Of a stretch of DNA of 64,000 nt, positions 22,406 to 33,811 are shown in pieces. Location: NCBI GenBank assembly GCA_014905825.1, contig JACGCN010000001.1, positions 3,100,001 to 3,164,000 of the forward strand, in the 5' to 3' direction. Origin of the DNA: Lyophyllum atratum. Lineage: Eukaryota > Basidiomycota > Agaricomycetes > Agaricales > Lyophyllaceae. The translations under genes and the position numbers were made by a program. The stretch's first letter is position 1. Each line of letters starts with the position of its first letter. The notes under the pieces were generated by a model that ran no database searches, was not told the DNA's origin, and saw only the letters and a list, made by a program, of their open reading frames with translations.

Positions 22406-24740
22406 TTAGGCTGCTGATTTGAAGGACGGGTGGTCGTTCCTGAACTTCGTGTTGATGGAGACAATGAGGTTAAGGATCAGGTCTGCATGGCGTTTCCTGT
22501 CTTCTGCCCCGATCTCCCCTGTGCGATTCTCCAGCTCAATTCTCGCGATCTCCCTCGACAGGCCGTCGGCTTCAGAACTCCGGGTGCCGAGTCCTGGTGA
22601 CGCGATTGATCGCAGACTGGGAAGGATGACCGCCTCAGCATTAGGCGACGAATGCGCCGACGTCGAACTAGGTGTGGATTCGCGCGACGGCGGAGAAGGC
22701 GAGCGATAGAGACGCTGCATCGGAGGGAGCTTGAATTGCGCATCGCCAGCAGTGAGTAGGGGGTAAAGCGAGTGCCCTTTGGACGGTAAAGAGGCCGATG
22801 AGGGAAGTTTCGCGGGCGGCCCGCGATGTCTAGGGACGGCGAGCTGCGGCTCCATCGGCTCTGCGCGGGGTTGTTGGGTGCCAGGTGCCGTTTTCAATGG
22901 CACGATGGTGCGCATTGTCTTCGGTAGGAAGTCGGCCCGAGCGAGGTGTGGGACAGGAGGTCCTCCTCTTGAGCTGTGGAGGTAGTCAAAGGTGGCGGCG
23001 TCGGGCATTGACAGAGGTATCTGTGGTGGTGTTGTATTGATAGGGGTCGAGACCGTAGAATGAGGGGAACTGCTCTCAAGGGGAGGGGTGGGATGATGAT
23101 AATGTGTGGGGAAGGAGTTATTGGACGTGGGAGCATACTTCCCAGGCTGAGACTGACGACGGTTATGAGAGCCGTATTCGTTGTTGTAACTGACAGGCGA
23201 CTCGTTCATGTTTCCATACAGGCCATTGTAATGATTTGGCTGGACCGAGGGATGGTTAGATCTCGACAGGTTATAGGGATGGTTGTATTGTGAAGAACTG
23301 TTGTTGGTCGTATAGTTCGGCTCAGGCGCGAAATTGGAGCCACCGCCCGGGATACCAGGCATACCGCTCAGGCCTAGTTGTCCGAGGCTAATGGCATCAA
23401 AGTAGGTGTCAGGAGAGAAGCCTTGTGAACCATGAGAATGAGTGTTTTGCGCTTGTTGTGGTTGCGGGGCTTGGGCGCGTGCAGCACCAGATACATCACG
23501 TCCGAGGGTCACGAGAAACTGGTTAACGGCGGCAAGTTCCTCTGGCGTACGTATGTCGAGAGAAACGGAACGTGGATTAAAGTTGTGGTTCACACCGTTC
23601 TGTTGATAAACAAGACTATTGAGGCGTTCTGCCATACCTATGGGTTATTATTAGATGAGCAGAAGCCAACGTGGTTTGGGAATGTTTACTCACGAGGATC
23701 GTAAGCGGGGTTCACCCTCCGCTTCTTCATGTCGGTGAAGAAATCGTCGACGCTATAGTCATGCGATCGCTTTGAGCCAGTGGGTACAGATGCATTCTCG
23801 TCGGGTCGAAGAGTTTCCCAAGAGGAGAGCTGCTGGTTCTGGAGGAAGATTTCATGGTTGGAATGTGAGTGAGCAGAAGAATGGCCAAGTTCCGGAGAAG
23901 GAGTTGACAAGATACCAAAATGGGATCCTGATAAGGGGCATGAGCGGGCTTTTTATGGGGGCAAGGGAAATGACGGAAATACCATCGGATCCCGTCGAGG
24001 AGTGAGATGTAGACCGAGCTGCAGGCCCTCTGAGATTTGAACTACTGGATGAGGACTTGGAAGAGATGCTCTTGGTATCCGGCATCCGAGTTGCCGAGTC
24101 ACCGCGCACCCTAGACACATAGGCGGGATCAACTACGGTGATGGCTTTGGAATGCTTGTGCTGCTGGTGGTGCTCCTCGGTATGGATCTTTTCGTGCTTC
24201 TTGAGATCCTGGGGACGTTTGAAGGACTTCTTGCATATCTGATGTGACGATTAGTATGGCTAACGGAGGGTATAGTGTGTGTGAAAGGGGTACCTCGCAG
24301 ACGTGTGGTTTGAGGGAGTGTGGACTGGGGTTCCTGTCAGTAAGGATAACAAATGACAGCCGAGGAAACGGACCTCTGAGATGGCTGGTGATGTGATCAC
24401 GCTTTGCACAGGATGTACCGCAATCCTTCCATTTGCAGGTGAGACAGAGGTTGTTTGTGCTCTTTCGGCCGATGTGGTCATTGCAGAGATGATTGTAGAG
24501 GGCCTCTGGATCTGCGTAGGATAGGGTGCAGTCTATCCAGAGACATTTGTGACTGGAGGGCGCGTCTGGGGAAGCGGACTTGTGCTGTGAGTCTGAGGGG
24601 CTGTTATTGTTGTTCCTGGGGGACGCTGGGGGAGAGGGGGGAGCGGACATGTCGAAGAACCAGTTGTGGGGGGGCGGCAAAAGGGAGTTTTCGAGGATGT
24701 CCAAGGGTACCAGATCTCTGGAAAGAAAAATGGCGGACAT
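22406..24740 (-). CDS. RIM101: PacC/Rim101 pH-response transcription factor
   Basis: C2H2 zinc-finger regulator activated by ambient alkaline pH. Three adjacent fingers are visible: [39 protein letters not shown] and, after an intron, [19 protein letters not shown] ending KIHTEEH, followed by the basic HQQHKHSK tail. This finger order and spacing is diagnostic for PacC/Rim101. The C-terminal part is long and low in complexity (Ser, Gln, Asn, Pro), with [19 protein letters not shown] resembling the conserved segment before the signalling region; it ends [19 protein letters not shown]. About four introns. Start ATG at 24740 ([14 protein letters not shown]) is favoured; a Met at about 24651 ([13 protein letters not shown]) is possible. 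In this family proteolysis of the C-terminus activates the protein. Confidence 0.93.
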
Positions 24741-24939
24741 GATGATTGTTTTAAAGGTGAGTCTGTGCCAAGCTAATGTCCGATCGATACAAGCCAAGCC
24801 AAGCACAAATCCCAAGCTTTTCTTGGCAGGACCCCAGCGCCTGATGCACTCCCCGGGGTCCTCCACGCCAAGCCAGCAGTCGATACAGCGGCTGATACCT
24901 TAAATTCGCTTGGCTATCATACAGTGCCAAGTATTTCTA

Positions 24940-25640
24940 CTATTGCCCCTCGTTGTCACCATTCACTCGCAGCACCTTCACCCATTCTCGATAGTTAAAG
25001 TTACCCTGCCGGTCACTGAACGGTCCCTTCAGCAATCGATCAATCTGCAAACCCTCATTTATAAGTCGCTCTCGTTAGTTTGATAAGCACACCTACCTCG
25101 CGTTGATCCATGCGTTCCCCGACTTCACTCAGCCACTTCCTCATCTCCTCCACCTTCACCAGCCCACTGTCATTCTCGTCAAAGGACTCGAACGCCTCCA
25201 GCAGCTCCGCCTCCGTGTCAAACTCGAATAACCGCTCGCTCATCATCGTAAGGAACATCGTAAAGTTGATTCCCCGGTCCGCCCCAGAATCTTCCGAGTA
25301 AGCTGTTCGACCGTTGCCACCGGGCCGTGCGCTCAGCAGATCGTCCAACATCTGCTTCGAGGGCGTAATGCCTTTACACAGTACACCATCAGTGTGATCA
25401 AACAAAGGTAACGCGAGGCGACCAACCCAGGCTAGAAAAGATCTCTTTAAGGTCGCTCTCGTTCACCCATCCATCCTTGTCGTGATCAATCAGTTGGAAG
25501 GCTTCCTTGAATTGCTGTATCTGAGGTGCCTGGAATAGTGAAAACACGCCTGAAGGTTCGCGACGCGCACGCGATTTCTGCGACTTTGTGAGTTTCGTTG
25601 GTGTAATATTAGGTGATAGGTAATCAGGGTATCGAGACAT
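24940..25640 (-). CDS. rlc1: Myosin regulatory light chain (Rlc1-type)
   Basis: EF-hand protein binding the IQ motif of a class II myosin, active in cytokinesis. The N-terminus has a basic stretch before a Ser/Phe motif (RARREPSGVFSLFQ), the position of the regulatory phosphorylation site in this family. The first EF-hand is intact (IDHDKDGWVNESDL); later hands are degenerate (FDENDSGLVKVEEM, DRQGNFNYREWVKVL), as usual. Two introns are visible and the frame is open from ATG 25640 to the stop at 24940. Spacing and residues fit a regulatory light chain better than calmodulin, whose four hands would all be canonical. Confidence 0.88.
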
Positions 25641-25958
25641 CTGTGCCCCTCGATCGAGGTTTGACGAAGAGGAGTTGCTTGTGAGTGGTTGGAAAGGAAC
25701 CTAAAGACAGGTGATTCTTGCAACCATAACTAAACGGTGGCTGTGCGCCTCCTTATGCCAAGGTTCCATTTTCAACTTCATAGACATGTACAGCAGCCAA
25801 GATGTCAAGCTCAACCATCATATTAGCGGTATCTAAGTGGACAAGAGAAACCTGCCGTGTACTCAAGCACTGAACGTAACGTCCCTGCAAGCCATCAGAA
25901 CTGAAGGACCTCGCCAAGAGTCAAAATACATACACTACACACGAGGACAATCCCAACG
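25641..25958. other. Intergenic gap
   Basis: About 318 bp between the light-chain start and the stop of the reductase gene. Nothing beyond presumed promoter and 3' UTR sequence was seen. Confidence 0.5.
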
Positions 25959-26952
25959 TTAGGACGTGATCTTCTTGGAATACACTCTCCACATAAGCCA
26001 CAGGACCCAAGCTTTGGGTAGCCATTTGAAGATAGCGAACAATGTAGCATTCGATCCCGTGGACAGATACGATGGTGGGCTCTTGCGCAACGCCTTCGTG
26101 ACGACCTCCCTTGCAAAAGCGTCAGCAGACATGGAGCCTGGCGCCTGACTAGCGTGAATTCGTTGAAGAATGTTCGGGATAAACGCAGTGTACAGAGAGT
26201 CGCTCGGAAGAGTGAATCGCGAGACACCGTTGGCGGATAGGTTTGACTGTATTCCGCCAGGTGCAACGTGAAAGACGGATATGTTGAACGGTTTGCATTC
26301 CATGGAGAGAACGTCGCTGATGCTTTGCACCGCAGCCTTCGACGCGCAATAGAGGCCGTTCCACGGGGTAGCGCTGTGAAAATAGAAAGGCCATCAGGAG
26401 TTCAGTTGCAAAACAGAATATCAAGAGCACTCGCATCTCCCCAACAATAGAGCCGATGTTGACGATCACCCCGCTTCGGCGTTTTGCCATGACTGGAATC
26501 ACCGCCTTCGCCATACGCAGGACGGAAAACGTATTAGTATCGAAGTTGGCCTTGACATCTTCCATGGCTTGGTCAGCCAGGGGACCTTATTGCAGTCAAT
26601 GAGAACCTAAGCGCGCGAAGGAGCGTAGCGTCACGTACCAGCATAGAAAAGCCCGGCATTGTTGACTACCACGTCAATCTTACCCTCAACCTCCGCAATA
26701 TGCTTGACCACCCTCTCCACGGCTTCATCGCTCGTCACGTCCAGGGCAAGCTTTTCAACCGAGGTGTGCGCGAAATCCCCAATAGATTCTACCTTCCGAG
26801 AGGTTGCATACACCTTGCAGCCTTGCCGAGCGAACTCATTGCAGCTTCACGAGAGGGCATGATAAGTATTGACTTGAAGAGGACGATGAAACCTACAGAG
26901 CGAATCCGATGCCCCCTGTAGAACAGCCTGTCACAAGAACAACCCGGGACAT
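25959..26952 (-). CDS. AYR1: Ayr1-like short-chain dehydrogenase
   Basis: Likely NADPH-dependent 1-acyl-dihydroxyacetone-phosphate reductase of lipid droplets or ER. The classical short-chain dehydrogenase motifs are present: VVLVTGCSTGGIGFAL (glycine-rich cofactor loop, split by an intron), VNNAGLFYAG (NNAG), a catalytic Ser in NIGSIVG and YCASKAAV (Y-x-x-x-K). The Ayr1-type marks are GCSTGGIG and KVYATSRKVESI after the first exon, and APGGIQSNLS. A hydrophobic C-terminus (LFAIFKWLPKAWVLWLMWRV) fits membrane association. Four exons; start ATG 26952. Other short-chain dehydrogenases cannot be excluded, but the N-terminal half is very Ayr1-like. Confidence 0.85.
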
Positions 26953-27310
26953 GACAGATGTGGGTGGTGGGGAAGAGTAAACCGCCGGCGCCTCGGTAAA
27001 ACCGGGCCCAGTAAAGTCAAGACTGGATCGTGGAATCAATTTTGCAGCCTATGTAGGGCAAGGCCTCCGTATGGGCGCGCAACAGTGAATGCAAAGATGA
27101 GGGGTGCTACTAGGATGCCAGGAACAGATTCCATCATCCCTGCTTAAAGCGCTTAAGCTTTGGTCCGTATTGTATCACAAACGGCGACTGACAGACCGTC
27201 GCACATTCCTAGATCATCTTTCTTCTTTCTTGCTCTCATCTTGCTCTCTCTCTTGCTTCCGTCTCTTTCGCACTTACGACGAGTACACTCTTTTCTAGAA
27301 CCAGACAGGA
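26953..27310. promoter_or_regulatory. Divergent promoter, reductase / PLC-like gene
   Basis: A 358-bp space between outward-facing starts. A pyrimidine-rich tract (about 27216-27270, mostly C and T) precedes the PLC-like start, a common feature of fungal core promoters. Confidence 0.35.
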
Positions 27311-28808
27311 ATGCTTCTCTTCCGGAAAACCCTAACGCAGGTCGTGATATCTTTATTTTGTTCTGTGACGGCTGTCCAAGCTCTGGCGCCTGTTCGACGC
27401 GCTACAGTATGCAACGGGCATGCTGAACTATGTGAACGAGGCTATGGAACAGTCTCATTCGTGGGTGCCCATGATTCATATGCAGTCGGAGTCAACAACT
27501 GTGTGTACCATTATACTTCCTCCTGTCTTTGACTAACTTCTGGTCGCAGTGGCGGTCAACCAAGACCAAGACAGTGCGCATCTCATTTTTACAAGTAGTT
27601 ATCCAGCTGCTGAGAATGACAATCAAGTCACGACACAATTGAACGACGGGATCCGCATGCTTCAAATGCAGGCGCATTTGGAGAGTGGAGTACTCAGGCT
27701 GTGCCATACGAGCTGTGTGAGTAGAGGCACTGTGTTATATCTTGAACGAATAGCTCACCATTTCATTAGTCTCTGTATGATGCTGGAAGTCTGCAAGACT
27801 ATCTCACGACAGGTGAGTATTGGACCAGCGTCTAGGACAATAGAGTTTCAGTTCTAATAATACAAATCTACCAGTCAAAAGCTGGCTAGATACAAACCCT
27901 AACGAAGGTATGTCCTAGTGGGTACACCATGCCTCTATAGTTCTAACCCAATGTGTGCTACTAGTTCTTTCACTACTCATCGTCAATATCGACAACGTGC
28001 CTGTGGCACAATATGACACGGTGTTTAAGGCTGCGGGCGTTGACACCCTCTCATTTGTACCTGCATCTGCCTCGTTACCAGCATCGTCTTGGCCCACCCT
28101 CGGATCTATGATCGATTCAGGAAAACGACTAGTCACATTCCTTGATAACAAAGCAGATCCTACTGTTGCCCCATACATCATCGACGGTTTTTATCTTTTA
28201 CTTCATCATCCTTCTTGTTTCTCATGCCTCGAACCCTTGCAGAATTCTCCAACATTTGGGAGACGGCTTTCAATGTTGTTGATCCTGCCCAATTCGACTG
28301 TTCTGTCAACCGCACACACGGCGAACCGGCAACGCAAATGTCGCTCATCAACCACTTCCTCGACAGGCTGGTCTTCAATCAGCCAGTCCCCGATGTTGCC
28401 AAAGCCAACATCACGAATTCTGCATCTGGACCTGGTTCTCTCAAAGCCCATGTTGATACATGCGTAGCCATCAACTCCAGAGCACCGAACTTTCTGCTCG
28501 TTGATGTACGTGTTTGAAACCATGCGAGAAGGAGGAGAATCTTGATATGTATCCCATTTTAGTTCTATGAATTCGGCGGCGGATCCGTCTTCCAGGTGGC
28601 CGCGGACATCAACAAAGTAACCTATGCGCCAACGTCGCCCATCGCCAAACCTCTGGCGACGTCCTCAGGCGCAGCGTCACCTACAGGATCATCCGGAGCT
28701 GGCTCTGGAACCGGCTCGAGTGGCGCCTTGGCGAACTCTCCTCGTAAGTATCTGATGGAATCGCTGGTTGTGGCCGGCATCGTTTTTGGGGCATATGCTG
28801 TGATTTAA
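27311..28808 (+). CDS. Secreted PLC-like phosphodiesterase, probably GPI-anchored
   Basis: A signal peptide (LLFRKTLTQVVISLFCSVTA, signal-type cleavage after about residue 25) is followed by a PI-PLC X-domain fold. FVGAHDSYAVG carries the first catalytic-type His and VLRLCHTSC the second; later parts include DTNPNEVLSLLIVNIDN, SMIDSGKRLVTFLDN and ETAFNVVDPAQFDCSVNRTH. The C-terminus is Ser/Gly/Thr-rich and ends in a hydrophobic helix (LVVAGIVFGAYAVI), the pattern of a GPI attachment signal. Five or more short introns; each restores frame. Members of this fungal family often lack the calcium ligands of true PLCs, so the substrate is unknown. Confidence 0.82.
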
Positions 28809-28927
28809 TCCTTTATACATACCTACCTCAGGCACAATCTAGTCAGACAATCTTTTGGACAGTACCTAGGATCCCTCATTAATATATATCATCTGTGCAT
28901 CAAGCGCGACCAAGTCCCACAAATACA

Positions 28928-30083
28928 TCATCGTTTCCTCTCCAGCCGCCACTTGTAGACCCTAGGTTTGTACGTCTCCTCATTCACTGTCCTTGACGCC
29001 TTCCGCTGCTTGCCTTTCCGAGCATCAATCTCATCCTCGTCCTCCTCCTCGTCAGAATCTCCCTCAACCTTTTCTGCTCCTTTGATTTTCTTTCGACCAC
29101 CCTTGCCCATCATCAGTCGTTGCATCTCAAACTCCCTCTCCGCGTATCGTAGTTGCTTGTCTCGCATTAATCGAGCAGAGAGCTCCTTCAATAGTCGTTG
29201 TCGGTTCTCCCGGAGATTGGATGGATTGCTAGTAGTTTCTTCCTGAGGAGAGACATCCCGTTCCGATTTTTTCGACTTTTTGGTCGTTGTCAATTTCCAG
29301 CCCAAGTCCAACTCTATAGCGGCGTCTTCCAAGTCGATAGTCATGTGGTGGGAAGTGGACGGGTCTATTAGAGGTTTATAACTCCGTGCTAGTGGCCAAA
29401 TTGAATAGATTGCGAACGTAATATGCGACTGAAAACTTACCTTCTTCCTCGTTGTCTACAAAAACAACATGTTTGGATTTCCGTCTACCAGACCTTGACC
29501 GGCTTGAGCCCTCTGAAAGTATTCCGGCATCTGTGAGAATCTGGAATTCCTCTTCGTCAAGATCATCATCAGCCCCCTCGCTCGATGAACCAGGTTTCAT
29601 CAGATCTGCCATGGCCGTCAGTTGGCTTTTGATTTTGTCAATTTTCTACATATCGATTGAGAGACGAGTCTAGAGAATAATAACGAGGACGCACCTTCAT
29701 GCCAGCCGTTCGCATGGTACGAATATAATTTTCGTCCTGCGTTTTGAGAACCTTCACGATATCGGTAGGCAGAGCAACGTTTCCCCGATCCTTGATGTGC
29801 ACACCGCCCTAAGAACAAAGGTCAGAGGAGTGAACGAGCTCGATGAGTATTAGGATCTTGCCTTTGTCCCCTCATTTCGCATAGAAAAATAGAACTCATC
29901 TTTATTTTTCTCTGAAGCCTTCTGCTTCAGACGCGTTAACCTGTCCTGCTTGGAGTGGTAGTCCCTGGCGCGCTTGACATAGTCGGCATGCTTCTCAAGG
30001 ATGCCTAGCTTGGATCTGTGGGCAAGCTGGGAACGTTCCTTGTGATTGCGGCGATGAATGGAATTCCTGAGGGAGGAGGTCAT
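28928..30083 (-). CDS. UTP11: Utp11, U3 snoRNA-associated ribosome factor
   Basis: Component of the small-subunit processome in the nucleolus. The conserved N-terminus ([18 protein letters not shown]) continues with [20 protein letters not shown] and [13 protein letters not shown]; after an intron come [20 protein letters not shown] and [13 protein letters not shown]. An acidic middle and a Lys/Arg-rich end ([13 protein letters not shown]) complete it. Four exons. It diverges from the zinc-finger gene with 121 bp between start codons. The match extends over the whole N-terminal third, so the call is firm. Confidence 0.92.
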
Positions 30084-30204
30084 GGTTGTGTGACGATGAG
30101 AGCGTGACACGAGTTTGTCAAGGATCGTCTCAAAAAAGTGGAGGGTGGGATTTCGCAATTTCCTGCGGAAATATATCTCCGAATATCTCGACTTGGGCCT
30201 CAAT

Positions 30205-31466
30205 ATGAGCTTTCAGCATTTCCGATTGGGAGAACTCTCTCTCCACCAGCCACTCCCTCCTCATCTTGTCCAGCACCAGGGTGCCCCTGCCTCCTCCACA
30301 TCCACCTTTTCTGCGTCCTTGAACACCATCAACAGCCCTTTCCCTCCCACTTCTCACAAGCCCCAGGTTCAGCCAAAACAGCCCTATGGATCTGGAGACA
30401 CCGATGATGGCTATACTTTGGTCTTTCCCAATCTGGAGGCATTCCATGACTGGCGTACACAAGAAGAGGAGCGCCAGACCGTCGAGTTCGTAAAGGCATG
30501 TGGTCTGTTTCATATCGCAGGTCTCCTCCACTAACTCCGCCCCATAGGGAGATACCCATGGCAGTAAAGCTGTACCACCCCGATTCAAGGATCATACCAA
30601 ATTGGTCTGCGCAAGACATTCTCGGAGTGGTAGGAAGAAGTATGTGAAGAAACACCCAGAACGGGTCAGAAAAGTCCCTAGTCGCAAGGTATGCCACCAT
30701 TTAATCGCGAGATATGTGGGAACCTCAGCATACGTCGTTAGCTCGATGGTCAAGGCTGCCCTGCATCCATAAGCTACAAAACATATTTCGACACAGATGA
30801 AGTCCGTGCTTGTTGTAAGGCCACTTTCATATCCGAGACGGAAGTCCTACCTCAACAATTTTAATTTCAGATATGTCCCAGCACTCTCATGAGATAGGAC
30901 CAGCCAATCTACCGTTCACTCGCCGCGGGCGCAAGGCGGCTACGCAGCGAGACAAGGATCGGCCACAAAGTAATTCTTCTCCTGCGGAACCGACCACTCC
31001 AGCTCCCACTGTGACCAATGCTGTCGCTGGCCCTTCATCGGCGCCCCAGCAGCCGACCAACATGTTCACGTCTTCGGTATCAATGCTAGCTCCACTGCCA
31101 CAACCTTCATATCAGCACCCGCCTCCGCAGCCTTTTGCCTACGCGTCAGTCCCACAGCAGTTCGCCCCACCTCCGCCCGTTCATCCTTCTATGTCTCATG
31201 AACGTTGGGAAAACATGGCGACGCTGTTCAATTCCGTCCGCGAACATGCTCGTGGTTTTGAGTATCCCAGCGTAAGCGTCGCAGCATTGGAAACTGTTTT
31301 AATCAGGTTATACCTGGAGAGCCCTGTTGGGATCGGCACACAGCCCAGTATGGCAGCTATTATGCAAAATCACATATCGCCGCCGCGGCCCCCATCACAC
31401 ACACTACAAGTCCCGCCGAATCCTCCGCAAGGTCAACGGGTCAGCAGCGGGTGGCAATGCCTCTGA
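30205..31466 (+). CDS. FAR1/WRKY-GCM-like zinc-finger protein
   Basis: Putative DNA-binding protein. After a Pro/Ser-rich start ([20 protein letters not shown]) an acidic-aromatic segment ([19 protein letters not shown]) leads into a basic, potentially zinc-binding module: [39 protein letters not shown] and [11 protein letters not shown]. The order Cys, Cys, His-x-His is that of WRKY/GCM1/FAR1-type fingers, which occur in regulators and in Mutator-like transposases; no transposase domain follows here. A nuclear-type stretch ([15 protein letters not shown]) and a long Pro/Gln-rich tail come next. One intron may use a GC donor (30496) or a GT donor (30490), and the last intron is uncertain, so the C-terminus could end at 31466 or about 31499. 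Confidence 0.6.
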
Positions 31467-31745
31467 TGACACGAATGGTACTGGCGAAGATAGCTCTTAG
31501 TTGCGGTGAGCTGCGGTTTTGCTGTTCGCACTTGCTCGCATCCTCAAATTCATTATCAGTCTACTCGTTTCCCCGCTATTAACTGACTTGATCGTTTCCC
31601 TGAGCTATTCCTTAAAAGTTGATCAAAAGATATAATGTACTTAGGCTACATTACGGCCCACGTGTTCCTGTCCATGACGCATCAATTGCGGTCCACAACA
31701 GTTAATATATAAAGTCCGGATACCATTTCCTTCATCCCATCCATC

Positions 31746-33606
31746 ATGTCCGCTCTCAACTTTGCGAGGCAAGCTTTCAGTCGCGAGAAACCTCATGTAG
31801 GCCCCTACCAACTGAACGAATCGGTCTATTTTATCTAAGACGTCTTTCAGTCCTCTATCACAGACTGGGTGGATATTCTCACATCAAGCGGCATCGAAGA
31901 AGAGGCGTATGACGGGTATATCTATCTACATCGCTGTGGGTGTTGAGGAGACTCATCTCCATCAATAGCATCCCAGAACTAGTCGACGCGATCAATCTTC
32001 AGGCCGCAGGGTGATTACTTCGTTCGCTCCACGATCGTTTGTGCTTATCCATCTTATATCCACAGACCTGCAGAAGCATCGCGGGCTCTGCGCAAGAAGC
32101 TGAAGCACGGAAATCCTCATCAACAATACCGTTCTCTCGTTGTAAGGATCTCCCGAGAGAACTCGTGAAATTAGCTGACTGCTCGTACAGCTTTTGAAGG
32201 CACTCGTCGAGAACTGCGGCGCCAAGTTTCAAAGTACGCCTCATTCCTCTTGATCTTAGGCTGACCGTAGACTTTTAACTATAATAAAGCCAGTTTTGCA
32301 GATGCGCAACTGACAGATGCACTGAAGAATCTCTCGGCCGAATCTAACGTGGACAAGAGGGTCAGGAAGAAACTCCTGCTCGTCCTCGTTTCATGGCAGA
32401 ATCAATTCAAAGACGACCCTTCCATGTCCCTGATCGCTGGATTACACAAGCAATGCAGCAGAGATGGCAGGAGACGTAGCTATCAGGAGGTGGCGCATCT
32501 CATCGGACTGCCGCCTGATGATAAGAGAAGGGAAGAAGCTAAGCGGCAAGCCAAGAAGGAGAAGGAGAAGGCAAAGACCAGAAGGGAAGAGGAAGAGAGA
32601 GAACGACGTCTACGTCAAGGTCCAAATCAGCCCCAACGCACTCCCTTCGTGTTCGAGAAGGTGCATGCGATTTTTGGAAGAGCAAGGGATGACTTTGACG
32701 CCCGGTAGTAGGATAAGCCAAAGGTCTTAGCAAGTATCGCGGAAGCTTCGCAAGCTTCCAGCAATCTCGTTAACGCCATCACAGTCAGTTTATTTTTTGT
32801 CCCTTCGCTTTCAAATATTGCAGTCCAATCAGTGTCCTAGCTCGTCAATCCAGAAACAGACAGCATCCAAACCAATGAGCGGGTTCAAGAATGCCTGATT
32901 AAGGCGAAGCAGGCTAAGAAACCTGTTGTTCGCTATATTCAGGTGCGTTCCCATGGTCGCTAGTCACCCTGGTGGCGTCACCCACTTACTAGCCCATACC
33001 CAGTTGGTGGAAAATGAGGAACTAATCGGCACCTTGATCGAAACCAACGACCGTATCATGGATGCACTAGAGATGTACGACAATATATTAGGTCGAAATC
33101 CAAAGTCTGGAAACGATACCTCTGGCTTGTCCGCTGATCTTGCTGCTGCGCACACATTAGTGCGCGTGCGGATGGGCCCAATGTACTTCAGGAACGACAA
33201 CTCGCCACCTTACAAAGAGAAGGCGTTCAGGGTCGGGACACCTTCCAGGAACACGAATCACATCTTCACCCAGATCTCCAGGATCTAAGTTTCGGGCCAC
33301 TTGGAGCTTCCTCGAGCAACCTCCCACCGCCCCTTCGACCTTCTGCTCGGTCTGACGATGGCAAAGAGAAACTGAATGGTGGCCGCGGGATCTTTGTCGG
33401 ACTTCAGCGACTATTCTTCAGACGAAGAGACGCTCGGTGGCGCTTCTGGATCTATGCCGGGGCAGCGGCCGGAAAGGAACTATGTCCATGTTTCTGATGA
33501 TCCAGGAGATGAACCGTACGCCCGAGCTCCTTTGACGGAGGCCAACGATGACGACCCTTTCGCTGACCCATTTGCTGATGAAGTAGCGGTGGGCCCAACA
33601 AGATAA
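31746..33606 (+). CDS. LSB5: Lsb5-like VHS/GAT-domain protein
   Basis: Likely ubiquitin-sorting or actin-patch adaptor at the plasma membrane and endosome. Small 5' exons encode the VHS domain: SSITDWVDILTSSGIEEEAY, ASRALRKKLKHGNPHQQYRS, LLKALVENCGAKFQ, KKLLLVLVSWQNQFKDDPSM. A Lys/Glu-rich coiled segment follows, then the GAT-like helices (LVENEELIGTLIETNDRIM, ALEMYDN). The C-terminal tail (HPDLQDLSFGPLGASS; DFSDYSSDEETLGGASG; DDDPFADPFADE) contains DPF-type motifs. Two reading-frame problems occur: near 33150 the frame must move (two extra bases, or an unusually short 32-nt intron), and near 33387 one extra G in a GGG run must be skipped. These look like small indels in an otherwise good gene. 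Confidence 0.75.
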
Positions 33607-33811
33607 ATGATGACGGGATCTATTTATGAACTAGGAGATGCCATATTTACGGGTGGGATGCATAGTATGTAGATATGATACGAACATTCACGGGATGAAA
33701 GTACACTGAGGCAACAGAGGACCGTTTGTGACCTGGATTGATTGTATAGGGTCAACGCGTGAAGTACGATAAGAAGGATCATGGCGAGTATCCATACGCT
33801 ACAGTCTTGTT

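Noticed and set aside
25174..25300. Calmodulin instead of a myosin regulatory light chain
   Set aside because: Only the first EF-hand has a full set of calcium ligands, and the N-terminal basic-Ser motif is typical of the light chain.
33092..33160. An intron explaining the frame change in the Lsb5-like gene
   Set aside because: This 69-nt candidate keeps the old frame and does not reach the conserved tail; a 32-nt alternative is shorter than the other introns here.
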